Source: Diplonema papillatum (lineage: Eukaryota > Euglenozoa > Diplonemea > Diplonemida > Diplonemidae). Taken from it: a stretch of DNA of 64,000 nt. The DNA lies in assembly GCA_030068145.1 (NCBI GenBank), contig JAPJBO010000349.1, forward strand, positions 124,001 through 188,000. The letters run 5' to 3'. The number at the start of each line of letters is the position of its first letter. The stretch's first letter is position 1. The position numbers and the translations under genes are program-made. Of the stretch, positions 9,214-19,245 are shown piece by piece. The notes beneath the pieces are model-generated. The model worked only from the letters and a program-made list of their open reading frames with translations, was not told the DNA's origin and searched no databases.

Positions 9214-10263
9214 TTAGATGTGCGAAAGCATGGCGGGGTTGATTTCGAGGACGCGCGAAGGCACGAGGCCGCTGCCGTTGATGCGGATGCAGTCCTCATA
9301 GAGCTCTACGATGGCGTGCGCTGTGGCGCGGTCCTGGTCGGTGCTGAGCGGGGACGGCATCGTGATGTGGTGCGTGCCCTTGCCCGACACGGCGTGGCCC
9401 CCACAGTGGTCGTGCCCTGCGAAGACCGCCACCACGTTGCCCTCTTCCAGCACCGACAGCACCTGGCCGTAGTTCCAGGCGAGCGTCGCGGGCTGCGTGC
9501 TCCCCGGCAGCAGCGGCACGTGGCACAGCACCACCGCCTTCTCCCCCCTCTCCACCGTCTCCCGCATCACGCCCGCGAGCCACCGCAACTGCCCCTCCCC
9601 GATCCCGCCGTTGAACGGCACGTAGTGCGCCTTCCCGTGAGCAAGGCCCGCCCCCCAGTTGACCGTCCCGCGCTTCGCGCGGACATCATTCGCGTTGTGC
9701 CGCTCGAGCCACCGAAACGCCCCCTCCGCGCACGCCGGCTCCTCCTTGTCGACGATGCAGTGGATGTCGTAGCTGTTCAATATCACGACGCGCCACCCGG
9801 GTACTGGAGTGAAGGAATGATACGCTTCGCCCGTGTCGCCGAGGATGCCCGGCACCAGGCGGGTCACCTCGTCCTGCGTGAAGTTGTAGAGCTCGTGATT
9901 CCCGAAGAGGTGCCACACAGGGCACACCTCGGCGACCTTACCGAACTCCGAGAGCACTGCCCGCAAGGCCTCCCTCGACTGGCCCAGCGCCTCGTTTTGC
10001 TGGTCGATCAGGTCCCCCAGGCTGGCCACGAAGCTCACGGGGGGTGTCTCCGGGTCTGTCCACGAATCGACCGCGTGTCTGAGGGCGCGGAGGGCCGAGC
10101 GGTAGCGCCGGATGCCGGTTTTCCCGAAATTGTAGGCGTCGCCCAGGTCGGCGTACTGCACGTCGGAGATCAGCCCGAAGCGGGCGAGCGCCGGCTCGTC
10201 GCCGCGGTCGGGGGCGGCGGCGGGACGGGGGGCACTCTTGACGCAGCGGCTCGCAAGCCGCAT
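9214..10263 (-). CDS. ADPRM: Mn2+-dependent ADP-ribose/CDP-alcohol diphosphatase (ADPRM-like)
   Basis: A complete 349-residue calcineurin-like metallophosphoesterase. The family hydrolyses ADP-ribose, CDP-choline and related nucleotide diphosphates in the cytosol. Metal-binding motifs appear in order: DVQY (residues 34-37), GDLID (83-87), GNHE (121-124), CHVP (247-250, His248) and GHDH (283-286). The stretch GKAHYVPFNGGIGEGQLRWL before the fourth motif is characteristic of ADPRM rather than other phosphoesterases. The length matches the family. The ATG at 10263 is used because homology starts shortly after (ARFGLISDVQY). It appears intronless. Fragments of the same gene sit at 9082-9142 and 20035-20105, so the gene has shed partial copies. 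A GC-rich 5' leader with CT runs lies at 10264-10560. Confidence 0.93.
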   Translation of the reverse strand: MRLASRCVKSAPRPAAAPDRGDEPALARFGLISDVQYADLGDAYNFGKTGIRRYRSALRALRHAVDSWTDPETPPVSFVASLGDLIDQQNEALGQSREALRAVLSEFGKVAEVCPVWHLFGNHELYNFTQDEVTRLVPGILGDTGEAYHSFTPVPGWRVVILNSYDIHCIVDKEEPACAEGAFRWLERHNANDVRAKRGTVNWGAGLAHGKAHYVPFNGGIGEGQLRWLAGVMRETVERGEKAVVLCHVPLLPGSTQPATLAWNYGQVLSVLEEGNVVAVFAGHDHCGGHAVSGKGTHHITMPSPLSTDQDRATAHAIVELYEDCIRINGSGLVPSRVLEINPAMLSHI

Positions 10264-11025
10264 CGGCCTTCTTTTTGGGGGTTAGAACCTTTCCGGCGAA
10301 GAGAGAGGGGGGGGTGACCCCGCGTCGCCCCAGTTCTTCCTGGACAGGGGTTTCGATTATTGCGCCTGGGATGGGGAGTCGTTGTTGTTGGTGCTGGTTT
10401 TGTGGGATGAAGTAGGGGAAAGAAAATTTCTTTTTGCGGTGGTCTCCGCTGGCCTGGTAGTCCGTGCTACCTCCTTTCTTTAACACTCGTTCTCTTCTCT
10501 ACTCACTACTGTACGTACTCTTTCGCTCTTTTTCTCTCTTTGGCTAGCCAAAACAAAAGACTTCTGCGACCGACACCACGAACACATTCGCAATGAATGT
10601 GGCCCTGGGCCCCCCACGTGCATACATGTTGAGCAGGGGTTGCCATGTAGCCCGTATCGGTCTAAGTCAACACTGTTACTTTCATGGGATGTTCACCGGG
10701 GAAGGGTCCGACCTAACCGTTAGTCAACAGCAACGTCGAAAAGGGGGAGGGGGAAAGAAGATAGAAAATCGGTGGGGTTGACAAGCTCGTAAGTGGTTGT
10801 TTGTAGATCAGTACAACCTTAAACTACGCCTAGCACACGGCCAGGCGGTCTTTAACGAACCTCCAGTACATTAAACGCAAGTCGGCAGGTCGTCATCAGA
10901 CGCGGCACGAAAAGCAAACGTCGCCGACGCAGCACTTCAGCAATGCGTCCTCTTATTTACAGTGGGCACCGTACCTGAACTCAGCCCCGCTAGGCCGAGA
11001 TTCCGGCTGTTCCGCAGGGCATACA
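10264..11025. other. Intergenic region between ADPRM and the retroelement
   Basis: Contains the presumed 5' leader/promoter of ADPRM (CT-rich around 10490-10545) and the 3' flank of the retroelement. No gene or clear element end was recognised. Confidence 0.45.
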
Positions 11026-14000
11026 TCACTCCCCGAAGTTGACGTACGTGCAGAGACGTTCGTGCACATGCAGGCCTCTGAGGCCCCGGAACAATCGACC
11101 GTCCTTGGTGCGGTCGGTGAAGCAGCGCTTGCAGCGCAGTTCCGGGGGGTCCTTGGGCTGTTCAGGTGGCTGGTCGTGTGCTGCCAAAGCGGCGTCGGAG
11201 GGCATGGGTTGGCAAGATTCCAGATTCGCGTCGGTACAGGGCGGACTAGAAGGTATCAGCGGGACCTGCGGTGGGACTGTTGTTGCCATCATAGTAGGTG
11301 ATGGCAAGCGTTCGACCACCTCGTGGGACGCATTGGGGATTCGTACGTATGCGGCGAGGTATATGTCAGTCCAAGGAACGTTGTCGACGTGCAAGACTCG
11401 TTCGTCATCGAAAAGCGTCCATTGCATCCCTTGCAAGACGTATGTGACAAAATGGCCGCTTGTCGTATTTTGTCCCGTGTGTACAACCACCGCGGAAAGG
11501 CGTAGTGTGCCGTCCGGCAGTCGCAGGAGGAGCGGTAGGGAAGCGTCATTCCGTAGTCTCGCACCATCGCTTGCGTAAATGCCGAACTGCAACAGCAGGC
11601 ACTCGGACGCCACATGCACGTTCATGGTCTCCACAACGGATCCAGCAGCTCCGCAGTCACACCTCCTCTCCGGATTCATAATTCCACGAACACAGAATGC
11701 GTCCTCCACCGGCCTTCCACGAGGGACTTGAAGACACCGTACCAGTTGATGACGGGTGGATGTGGCGCCACAGGTGATACATCGTGTTGTTGTCGTCATC
11801 GTGTTCTCCAGGCACGTCTGGAAAAGCCGCCAATCCGGACAAGCCTCCGTCGTCTCGTCCGGCCCTAGGGAGCTGTCTGTCCTATCCAGAATTGCAACCA
11901 AAGCCTCGTGCGCGTCGTGCTGTCGCGCATCGCAGAACATTGGGAGCATGGCGAGGATTGTTTCAGCCCCTATCCTTCGGCTGTCTTGGCTGAGCTGGCT
12001 CCTCCCCGAGCGCGAGCTTACCAGTAGGACGAAGTACGTCAAGAACTCCTTCAGGAACCCCCGGAAATTCAGAGGATTCTGCGCAAGACTGTAATACATG
12101 TTCTCGATCGGTTCCACACGCAACAAGAGCTGCAGTACCGCATTGAGAAAACAAGTATTCCCAAGGTTCGGGAGGCCGGCAGGTTCAAACGGTGACGGGT
12201 CGAACATGCGGGAGGGCCGTTGGATACAAATGACAGCTTGGCGGCCGACAGCGGGTGATGATTCCAGCATGTCAGGCACTGCATGGGACACGTCGCAGCG
12301 CCGTTTCGGTCCAGGCTGAGCAGCCTCATCGTCTCTGCGCTTGCGCTTTCCTTTAGTCGTCCCATCCTGGGGCACAAGATCACGACGCTGCTTCGGAGCC
12401 GCAGTGGAAGGCCGATCGGGCGTATCTCGTTCCGTTCGTGTGCCAGGTCGAGGACGGTCCCTGTATCTCACGAAGGCCTTCTCAGCGAGCAGCCTCTCGA
12501 CCGCTTGGTCGATGGACTCCAAGTCGGGCATCTGCAGAATGCGTTCCACTTCATGTACGAGCCACACGAAGTGCGCACGGATCTTCTCGCAGTGATCACC
12601 GAACTTCGCTTCTGGGTACGTGTCTAGTAACCATTTACGAAACCCACTTTTTAAGACACTCTTGCGGTACCCCCGTCTCATGAGCTTCAGCACCGTGTTG
12701 TTCATCTCGGTCTTAAAGTCATGGAGGTTGTTCGCAATCCTGCCGTTACGCACAAGCGCTCCGATGAGGATACTCGACCCAAAGTTCGATGGAGCCGTGG
12801 AGAGCACGGATGTGTACGCCAAGGGCTGGTATCGGTATGCCTTCGCTTTGTCGAGGACTGACAGGCGCATGTATCTCCTCCCGGACATCTCGGAGACTTC
12901 ATGTCGAATCCGAATACCAAGGAAAGTGGCGTCCCCAACCTTGGCGTTTGTCTGTTTGTACCTCATGTTGTACACAGATTCCGGTGGGGGTTTTGTGCCG
13001 AAACACAACAGATCGTCAATGAAGCGGCGTGTCAGGCTAAGCAATGCCGCACGTTGCGTGTCCCCGTCTTCCAAGAGTCGCATCATGTATTTTCGCTCTT
13101 TCGCATAGCAAAAGAGGTTGGCGATGTCCGGGGAAGCGTTCGCACCCATTGGGATGCCTAGCGTCTGCCTCATGAGAACCCTATTGACCAGAACATAGGT
13201 ATTCACCAGGCAGAAAGACAAGAGGGTCTTGAGCTCCTGCGCCGAATACGCTGCTTCATGTGACCGTACCTCCGTGTTTACCTTAAAGGCGAAACAGCGC
13301 TTCTTACGAGTCGGCCCGTGTTGGCTCTTCGGACGTACTAATACGAGTCTTCCCGCGTCCACGTTCAAACGTGCAGCCTCCGCCGCGAAGGCCTCATTAA
13401 TCGTGTCCGCAACCGCATTAAGAAGCTCCTCAAGCTCCAGCTGGTCATACATCGTTGTAAAGTCAAATGTACCAGCGTCCAGCTGCGCGAGTTCGTCCGC
13501 GTGTGTCTTCAGGAAGAAGGCCGTGTCGTCGCTCGACTCCGTGATCCAGAAGTACCGGTACCCAGTCGCGTTGAACCGAATGTCGTCTTCCCGCCGGAGG
13601 ATGCTCATGATCGCCTTCAGCAAGCCGGTCAGGTCCAGTTGCGCGTCCGTCGTAGACGAGAACGTGGTCTTAGGGCGGGCGTCCCGTCCAGCATCGGCCG
13701 CCTCGGAGTCGGAGTCGACACAGTTCTTCCGCGAAACCCCAGCGATGTACCGCATGGACGTCACTTCCTTGTGCAGCTTCAGGGTGCCATATAGGTATGG
13801 GAGGACGTTCGATGAGTGTAATCCTTCCCGTCCGAGGTAGGCCTTGTGCCTCGCAATGACTTGTTGAGGCGTCTCTTCGCTCGGGGAGTAGTTCGTACTG
13901 TGATTGACCTTCGCGTGTAAGTCCTGGTTGTAAAATCTTTTACACACGAAGCCGAAATCATGCGAGCTCTTGTCCACGGGCAGGATCACGAGATGTTCCT

Positions 14001-14826
14001 GCAACTCCAACAGTTTTTTACGCGCTCCAGCCGTCAGCTCCGGATCGGCTCCCACCCGGGAGAGGTCAACCGTGGCTAGTATCTTCCTCCGTAGCATCCT
14101 TGCGAAGTGCGGAGGGGCGTCCTTGAATTGCTCCTCAACGAACTGGGTCACAGCTTTGTCGACCTCCCTGCAAACGGCTTCTTCCCCACCGTCCGGTCGG
14201 AACTTGCGACCCTTGTCAAAAAGCGAAATTAGCTCGCTCGACGTTTTGAGGAGGTGTGCCTGCCCGCACGCATGCCCTTGGATGTGGTATCCGTCTAGAA
14301 GGTAGCGTTGGCAAGGGCATTCACCAGGGGGAGGGGCCGGGGCAGCAGTTGTTTGTCGCGAAACATCCGTAAAGTTTGACAGAAGGACCCCGAGGGGAGG
14401 ATTAAGCGACGTGGAAACCCTCGTGTTCACGAAGTCCGTTGAGTCCGCGAGCATTTCACGGAGTTCGGTATCGTGACGGAAAACGGCGGCTAGCTTCCTT
14501 TCATCCATCATCTTGCTCACCTGCCGTATGCAGAACCAAGGCGTTCGTGCTGCACTCTTTTTCTTCTTCGCAAGATGGTTGATCTCACTAAGCCTCGCCG
14601 TGAGCAGCTCGTCCAGGATTGCTACCTTCGGGTGCTGCAGGTGCTCAACCATGAACATTCGCACCCAGGTACGAACTCTGTAGACGCGGCTCTTCATCCA
14701 CGGGTTCACGTCGTATGCCCGTAGGGTGTCCTCATCGAGTCCGAACATGTAATGCAGCTGCTTCCGGATGCCGAAGTATCGGCCTCGACTTTGGTCCACG
14801 TGGATCTGCCCATCCTTCACATGCAC
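11026..14826 (-). CDS. Penelope-like reverse transcriptase fused to a ubiquitin-specific protease
   Basis: About 1266 residues. CPC at 170-172 is the CxC motif. The RT follows with LYGTLKLHK (345-353), motif A FDFTTMY (454-460, Asp455), motif B QTLGIPMGANASPDIANLF (554-572), motif C FIDD (602-605) and FLGIRI (635-640). A basic linker (KGKRKRRDD, 826-834) is followed by a USP/C19 domain. That domain has the Cys box GLPNLGNTCFLN (Cys892), QHDAHEAL (969-976), zinc-ribbon pairs CITCG and CDCG, the His box SGHFVTYV (His1125), the acidic third position FDDERV (1139-1144) and the terminal YLAAYVR. The end has CKRC and HVHERLC, a C2HC-like finger. All USP catalytic positions are present. The frame has no ATG at its 5' edge (GTG at 14826) and joins the GIY-YIG frame by a -1 shift, so it is probably translated or ancestrally joined with it. 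I know of no described Penelope element carrying a USP. Confidence 0.88.
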   Translation of the reverse strand: MHVKDGQIHVDQSRGRYFGIRKQLHYMFGLDEDTLRAYDVNPWMKSRVYRVRTWVRMFMVEHLQHPKVAILDELLTARLSEINHLAKKKKSAARTPWFCIRQVSKMMDERKLAAVFRHDTELREMLADSTDFVNTRVSTSLNPPLGVLLSNFTDVSRQTTAAPAPPPGECPCQRYLLDGYHIQGHACGQAHLLKTSSELISLFDKGRKFRPDGGEEAVCREVDKAVTQFVEEQFKDAPPHFARMLRRKILATVDLSRVGADPELTAGARKKLLELQEHLVILPVDKSSHDFGFVCKRFYNQDLHAKVNHSTNYSPSEETPQQVIARHKAYLGREGLHSSNVLPYLYGTLKLHKEVTSMRYIAGVSRKNCVDSDSEAADAGRDARPKTTFSSTTDAQLDLTGLLKAIMSILRREDDIRFNATGYRYFWITESSDDTAFFLKTHADELAQLDAGTFDFTTMYDQLELEELLNAVADTINEAFAAEAARLNVDAGRLVLVRPKSQHGPTRKKRCFAFKVNTEVRSHEAAYSAQELKTLLSFCLVNTYVLVNRVLMRQTLGIPMGANASPDIANLFCYAKERKYMMRLLEDGDTQRAALLSLTRRFIDDLLCFGTKPPPESVYNMRYKQTNAKVGDATFLGIRIRHEVSEMSGRRYMRLSVLDKAKAYRYQPLAYTSVLSTAPSNFGSSILIGALVRNGRIANNLHDFKTEMNNTVLKLMRRGYRKSVLKSGFRKWLLDTYPEAKFGDHCEKIRAHFVWLVHEVERILQMPDLESIDQAVERLLAEKAFVRYRDRPRPGTRTERDTPDRPSTAAPKQRRDLVPQDGTTKGKRKRRDDEAAQPGPKRRCDVSHAVPDMLESSPAVGRQAVICIQRPSRMFDPSPFEPAGLPNLGNTCFLNAVLQLLLRVEPIENMYYSLAQNPLNFRGFLKEFLTYFVLLVSSRSGRSQLSQDSRRIGAETILAMLPMFCDARQHDAHEALVAILDRTDSSLGPDETTEACPDWRLFQTCLENTMTTTTRCITCGATSTRHQLVRCLQVPRGRPVEDAFCVRGIMNPERRCDCGAAGSVVETMNVHVASECLLLQFGIYASDGARLRNDASLPLLLRLPDGTLRLSAVVVHTGQNTTSGHFVTYVLQGMQWTLFDDERVLHVDNVPWTDIYLAAYVRIPNASHEVVERLPSPTMMATTVPPQVPLIPSSPPCTDANLESCQPMPSDAALAAHDQPPEQPKDPPELRCKRCFTDRTKDGRLFRGLRGLHVHERLCTYVNFGE

Positions 14827-15524
14827 CCAGGCGTCTCCGCGCTCTCGAGCTCGGCAACTTTGTCGAAGTTACCCCCAGCCGCATAGAACGCTTCTGGGAC
14901 GTCGTAGAGGATGAACGCGTAAGGCGGCGAGGGGAGGTTCTGCAAGTGTCGCTTGAACCTGTCCTGCTTGGTGTTCCGGCCAGACCAATGCTTTGTAACC
15001 CGCTCCTGCATCGTCTTGCTCGTCTTGCCGATGTACAGCAGGTTGGCGTGGGCATCAACTAGTCCGTAGATGAGACCCGTAGCGCGGTAGTTGCTCGCGT
15101 CTGTCGGGCGCTGGAGTCTCATCGTCGCGTACGTGTGGTCTAGGAGCCTGCGATACCTCTTCTGGAACCGGGCCGTAAACAGCTCGCCCTGCTCTTTCCA
15201 CTTCGGCCAATCTATCTGTGTCGTCTTCTCCGTTTTGCCACGTACACAGTCAGTTTGGAAGAATGGTGCGAGAAAGGGCTTGTACGGCGAGGATGGTAGG
15301 TGCGAACTCCGGGCGTCGACGCATGTCCGCGTCAGCTGGTGGCAAACGTACCATGTTGACCGCGAAGCTCTTGCGAGGATTGTGGGGCCGGGTCCGTATC
15401 GTAAAGGGTGGTGCTCTGTACAGGGATCGGGGTTGCCGGGGGTAGTAGAATGCGTCGGCTGAGGCGTTGACGGAACGTAACGGAACTGATTTGAATTGCT
15501 TGAGGGAGGCTGTGCACTGTACAA
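14817..15524 (-). CDS. GIY-YIG endonuclease domain of the Penelope-like element
   Basis: 235 residues from the ATG at 15524. The GIY-YIG core is at residues 150-180: GLIYGLV (150-156), LLYIGKT (162-168), and the catalytic arginine in QERVTKHW (Arg175). Acidic residues in VAELESAE (223-230) are candidates for the catalytic Glu. The first 100 residues are Pro/Ser/Thr-rich and may not belong to the protein. The frame ends in TGA at 14817-14819, overlapping the RT frame, which is open for about 50 bases before this stop and lies in the -1 frame. In related elements nuclease and RT form one ORF, so either a frameshift mutation or programmed frameshifting separates them. The nuclease would nick target DNA for target-primed reverse transcription. 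Confidence 0.85.
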   Translation of the reverse strand: MYSAQPPSSNSNQFRYVPSTPQPTHSTTPGNPDPCTEHHPLRYGPGPTILARASRSTWYVCHQLTRTCVDARSSHLPSSPYKPFLAPFFQTDCVRGKTEKTTQIDWPKWKEQGELFTARFQKRYRRLLDHTYATMRLQRPTDASNYRATGLIYGLVDAHANLLYIGKTSKTMQERVTKHWSGRNTKQDRFKRHLQNLPSPPYAFILYDVPEAFYAAGGNFDKVAELESAETPGCM

Positions 15525-16578
15525 AGGGGTGGTAGCGGGATTGGGTGGTGAGCGGGTTGCTGTTCTGGATTATTGGCGGTACTCTTCACGCGACGTACAC
15601 GGTGTTGTTGTTAGGGGTGTCGGTTTGTTGCTAAGCTCAAGTCTTAGCGCGCTTTGTTCGGAGGGTGCGTTTTGTGGTCTTGGTTGGGGGTTTTCCCGGT
15701 TTGTAGTAGCGAGGCCGCACGGGGGCAGGATGGCACCAAGCCTAGACTCTGCCCGGTCTCGTTGCCGATGTCTTGTGGTACAGCGGGGCGAAGTTAATAC
15801 GATTTAACCGTCTCCCTACCTGTACCGGCTGCGTTTCTTCGTCGGTTGTGCCATGGGCAGTTGGTTTTCGACCTCTGTACACTGTGTCAGAGGCCTCAGA
15901 TCGTGGGCGGGTTGTTTTTGCGAGAGGTCCCCCCGCGGCGTTTGAGGGGACTGGGTGGGTACGGCCGCCAATCCACCTAGACTCCGCCCCCTCATTCCGT
16001 CCTAGCATGAAGCATTGACCACGGACATCTCGGGATAGGAGTCACCTTTCATTCTTGAGCGAAACCACACTCAAAAGGTACTCGCCATCATCCAGAACTG
16101 CTGCTTTGCGTCTATTGTCTTCGTCGGCATTTACATCTAAAACTATGTACAAGGGAGTGCGGAGGTTGTTACCAGTCAGCGTTCTCGCACGTCGCGCGAG
16201 CGACCAGGCGGGGCGGTCTTGCAGTCAGCCTGGGATGGGGAGGGGGGAATTTTTCTTAGCCAGTTCATCGAACCACGAAGCATCACGGTCATCAGGTACG
16301 GTCCATCCCCTGGAGCTGCATGAAACTGCCATCCATCGGTCTATCGGTTTAGCTTAGTGTTTTGACGGAAGGAACAGGGTTTCGTTTTTTTTTTTTGCAA
16401 ATTGGGCAGCATACTAGCTCTGACCTCGACCCCCGAGCCCAGAACTGGTAAACTGGTCTGTATCCAATTTTTGTGCACAGGAGGGCAGACACCCCTGTTC
16501 GGCAACGAATGCCTGCAGAGCGAAGTCGTACCGGATAGCGGTGGATGGTGGACGAAGAACGAAGAAACCATACGCCTG
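15525..16578. other. 5' flank of the retroelement, no supported gene
   Basis: GC-rich DNA with short frames only. The phrase CCTAGACTC(T/C)GCCC occurs near 15741 and 15976. No pseudo-LTR was found. An oligo-T run lies at 16385-16397. Confidence 0.4.
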
Positions 16579-16582
16579 CTAC

Positions 16583-17826
16583 GGGAAACAAAGGGACGAG
16601 TGGGCCTACAACAGCGTCAGTGGTAAACAAAGGGACGAGTGGGCCTACAACAGCGTCAGTGGTAAACAAAGGGACGAGTGGGCCTACAACAGCGTCAGTG
16701 GTAAACAAAGGGACGAGTGGGCCTACAACAGCGTCAGTGGTAAACAAAGGGACGAGTGGGCCTACAACAGCGTCAGTGGTAAACAAAGGGACGAGTGGGC
16801 CTACAACAGCGTCAGTGGTAAACAAAGGGACGAGTGGGCCTACAACAGCGTCAGTGGTAAACAAAGGGACGAGTGGGCCTACAACAGCGTCAGTGGTAAA
16901 CAAAGGGACGAGTGGGCCTACAACAGCGTCAGTGGTAAACAAAGGGACGAGTGGGCCTACAACAGCGTCAGTGGTAAACAAAGGGACGAGTGGGCCTACA
17001 ACAGCGTCAGTGGGAAACAAAGGGACGAGTGGGCCTACAACAGCGTCAGTGGGAAACAAAGGGACGAGTGGGCCTACAACAGCGTCAGTGGTAAACAAAG
17101 GGACGAGTGGGCCTACAACAGCGTCAGTGGTAAACAAAGGGACGAGTGGGCCTACAACAGCGTCAGTGGTAAACAAAGGGACGAGTGGGCCTACAACAGC
17201 GTCAGTGGGAAACAAAGGGACGAGTGGGCCTACAACAGCGTCAGTGGTAAACAAAGGGACGAGTGGGCCTACAACAGCGTCAGTGGGAAACAAAGGGACG
17301 AGTGGGCCTACAACAGCGTCAGTGGGAAACAAAGGGACGAGTGGGCCTACAACAGCGTCAGTGGGAAACAAAGGGACGAGTGGGCCTACAACAGCGTCAG
17401 TGGGAAACAAAGGGACGAGTGGGCCTACAACAGCGTCAGTGGTAAACAAAGGGACGAGTGGGCCTACAACAGCGTCAGTGGTAAACAAAGGGACGAGTGG
17501 GCCTACAACAGCGTCAGTGGGAAACAAAGGGACGAGTGGGCCTACAACAGCGTCAGTGGGAAACAAAGGGACGAGTGGGCCTACAACAGCGTCAGTGGGA
17601 AACAAAGGGACGAGTGGGCCTACAACAGCGTCAGTGGGAAACAAAGGGACGAGTGGGCCTACAACAGCGTCAGTGGGAAACAAAGGGACGAGTGGGCCTA
17701 CAACAGCGTCAGTGGGAAACAAAGGGACGAGTGGGCCTACAACAGCGTCAGTGGGAAACAAAGGGACGAGTGGGCCTACAACAGCGTCAGTGGGAAACAA
17801 AGGGACGAGTGGGCCTACAACAGCGT
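16583..17826. repeat. 39-bp minisatellite, about 32 copies
   Basis: The unit AAACAAAGGGACGAGTGGGC + CTACAACAGCGTCAGTGGK repeats head to tail with almost no variation except one T/G site just before AAAC. From left to right the site reads G, T x10, G G, T T T, G, T, G G G G, T T, then G to the end. The unit is 13 codons long, so frames stay open on both strands: plus [13 protein letters not shown], plus [14 protein letters not shown], minus (F/P)[11 protein letters not shown]. None shows codon-level selection, and the real coding status is unknown. The array stops exactly where the hAT remnant begins. Confidence 0.95.
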
Positions 17827-18390
17827 CAATGAAGGGCCGATTGCAGCAGCCTTGGGTTAGTCATCATATTTTTGCGCATGACCCCCACTTTGTCGACGCA
17901 CGCTTCATACTCCGGCCACGTGGCGAAGTTCAGCGTTCTTGGGCTCGCAATCCACGCATTGAGGTACGCCTCCATAGCGCTCCTCGGGATGCCGCTGCCA
18001 CGTTCATACGGGCCATTGAGCCCGAGCATTAGCACGTCGGTCAGCGTCTGCTCGTGAAGCCTCTTCCTGGCTTTTGTCAACACCCTTTTCATGTTTGAAA
18101 AGACACGCTCGACCGATGCTGTCCCCATTGGCAGGACAACAGCAATGGCAAACAGATTGTTTGTCTCTGGAAATGCCGTCGAAAGGTTCGATGACACCTT
18201 CCGTCGGCAGCACCACCTCCCGCACAGGCACATTAGCTGAGCGAAAAAACGAGCCCAGTTTCTGTAGACCGCGAATGTCATGCACTTTCTTTGGCCCCAT
18301 TTTCCACTTTCTCCCAATCCTGTTCTGGTAGCGGTTGCATTGTGTAGCAGCGCAAACATGTTGGTCGATGTGCTTCTCCACATTGGTGCC
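17827..18390 (-). pseudogene. hAT-family transposase remnant (C-terminal dimerisation domain)
   Basis: From 18390 the frame gives ...RIGRKWKMGPKKVHDIRG... and VIEPFDG. After a frame change near 18180 it continues as LFAIAVVLPMGTASVERVFS, NMKRVLTKARKRL and [12 protein letters not shown]. The P-x-G-x-A-S-V-E-R-x-F-S block and the following basic helix are the signature of the hAT C-terminal dimerisation region. The N-terminal BED finger and DDE core are missing, and the 3' end is cut off at the minisatellite boundary. It is a dead 5'-truncated copy, or a fragment of a domesticated gene. Confidence 0.8.
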
Positions 18391-18505
18391 ACACGGTGGC
18401 ACCAATGTGGTACCCCGTGGTACCACTGTGGTACCCCGTGGTGCACGGTAGTAGTACACTGTGGTACCCTGTACACACTGTAGTACACAGTGTGTAGTAC
18501 ACTGC
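18366..18505. repeat. GTGGTACC-rich repeat
   Basis: Runs of GTGGTACCCCGTGGTACCAC and TAGTACACTGTGGTACC alternate with GTGTACTAC-type blocks. Many are mutually inverted, so the segment can form several short hairpins. Confidence 0.75.
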
Positions 18506-19245
18506 GGGTAGCCGGTTCCTCCGGGAAAATAATAATAGCTGATATATATATATTTTTTTTTTTTGACCCAGACCAGGTTCCAGACCAACTCTGGTCTGGC
18601 GACCAGCTGACCCCCCCCAAGCTAGTAGGCTGAAATTGGGCAGGGGTTTATATGGAAAGCTGGGTCCCTCTGTATTCCTCCACATGCCTGTGGGGGGTGG
18701 TTAACTTTTACCAAGAAAGTGTTTTCTGAGTGTGGTTGCGGAGCACCCAAGGACCCCCCAGTGTAGCATAGCGCAGCCCAGCACAGCCGAATTGTGTCTC
18801 GTTCGTGTCTCGATCATAGAGGAAAAGGTGTGTCAAGTGTACGGCAGGGAACTTCAAGTTAAAACAACGTAAGCTGTACTACAGGCCTACAATACAATAC
18901 TAGCCTCAAAAGGGGCACTGGATGTGCAACAACCAGGGTTCTTCTTGTAAGGACAGCTGCTGCTGTATCAAGTATAACGAAGCTCTTGCAAACTTGAGCT
19001 GCGTAGGGCGCACATTTGCATAGCCACAACCAAGTACTCCCTCAAAAGAGTCAACGAAGTCCGCTGTGACTGGCTCATTCCACTGAAAGTGGACGCCAAG
19101 AACAAACAAGCTGGCTCCCCGAGCCCGGCCCCCTTCAGTGGCTGGTCCCCCAGTGCTGGCCACTCACGGCAGCCCCCCGACAGTTTTCTTTTTTTTTTTT
19201 TGGAGCGTGGGGGTTACCCCCACGTAAGACCCCCCTTATAAATCA
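18506..19245. other. Low-complexity and unrecognised DNA
   Basis: Contains TATATATAT plus T-run (18540-18565), CTGGTCTGG/CCAGACCA inverted phrases at 18570-18600 and a T-run at 19187-19201. An 85-codon minus frame (19163-18906) has no recognised motif. Confidence 0.4.

Larger units (their letters stand above)
11026..15524 (-). mobile_element. Penelope-like retroelement with N-terminal GIY-YIG and C-terminal USP domain
   Basis: Two overlapping frames (15524-14817 and 14826-11026) give the domain order GIY-YIG nuclease, CxC motif, Penelope-type reverse transcriptase, NLS-like linker, ubiquitin-specific protease, C2HC-like finger. N-terminal GIY-YIG plus CxC is the permuted architecture of the Naiad/Chlamys branch of Penelope-like elements. 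The visible nuclease core lacks the usual Cys/His finger motif, which is closer to Chlamys. Element termini (pseudo-LTRs, inverted insertions) were not identified. Confidence 0.8.

Noticed and set aside
9220..10317. 365-codon plus-strand open frame
   Set aside because: It is the antisense of the ADPRM gene; the GC-rich codon pattern keeps it open, and the minus strand has all phosphoesterase motifs.
16349..18032. Three long repetitive open frames (439, 483 and 495 codons)
   Set aside because: The 39-bp unit is a multiple of three, so several frames stay open automatically. No frame has flanking support, so none is called as a gene.
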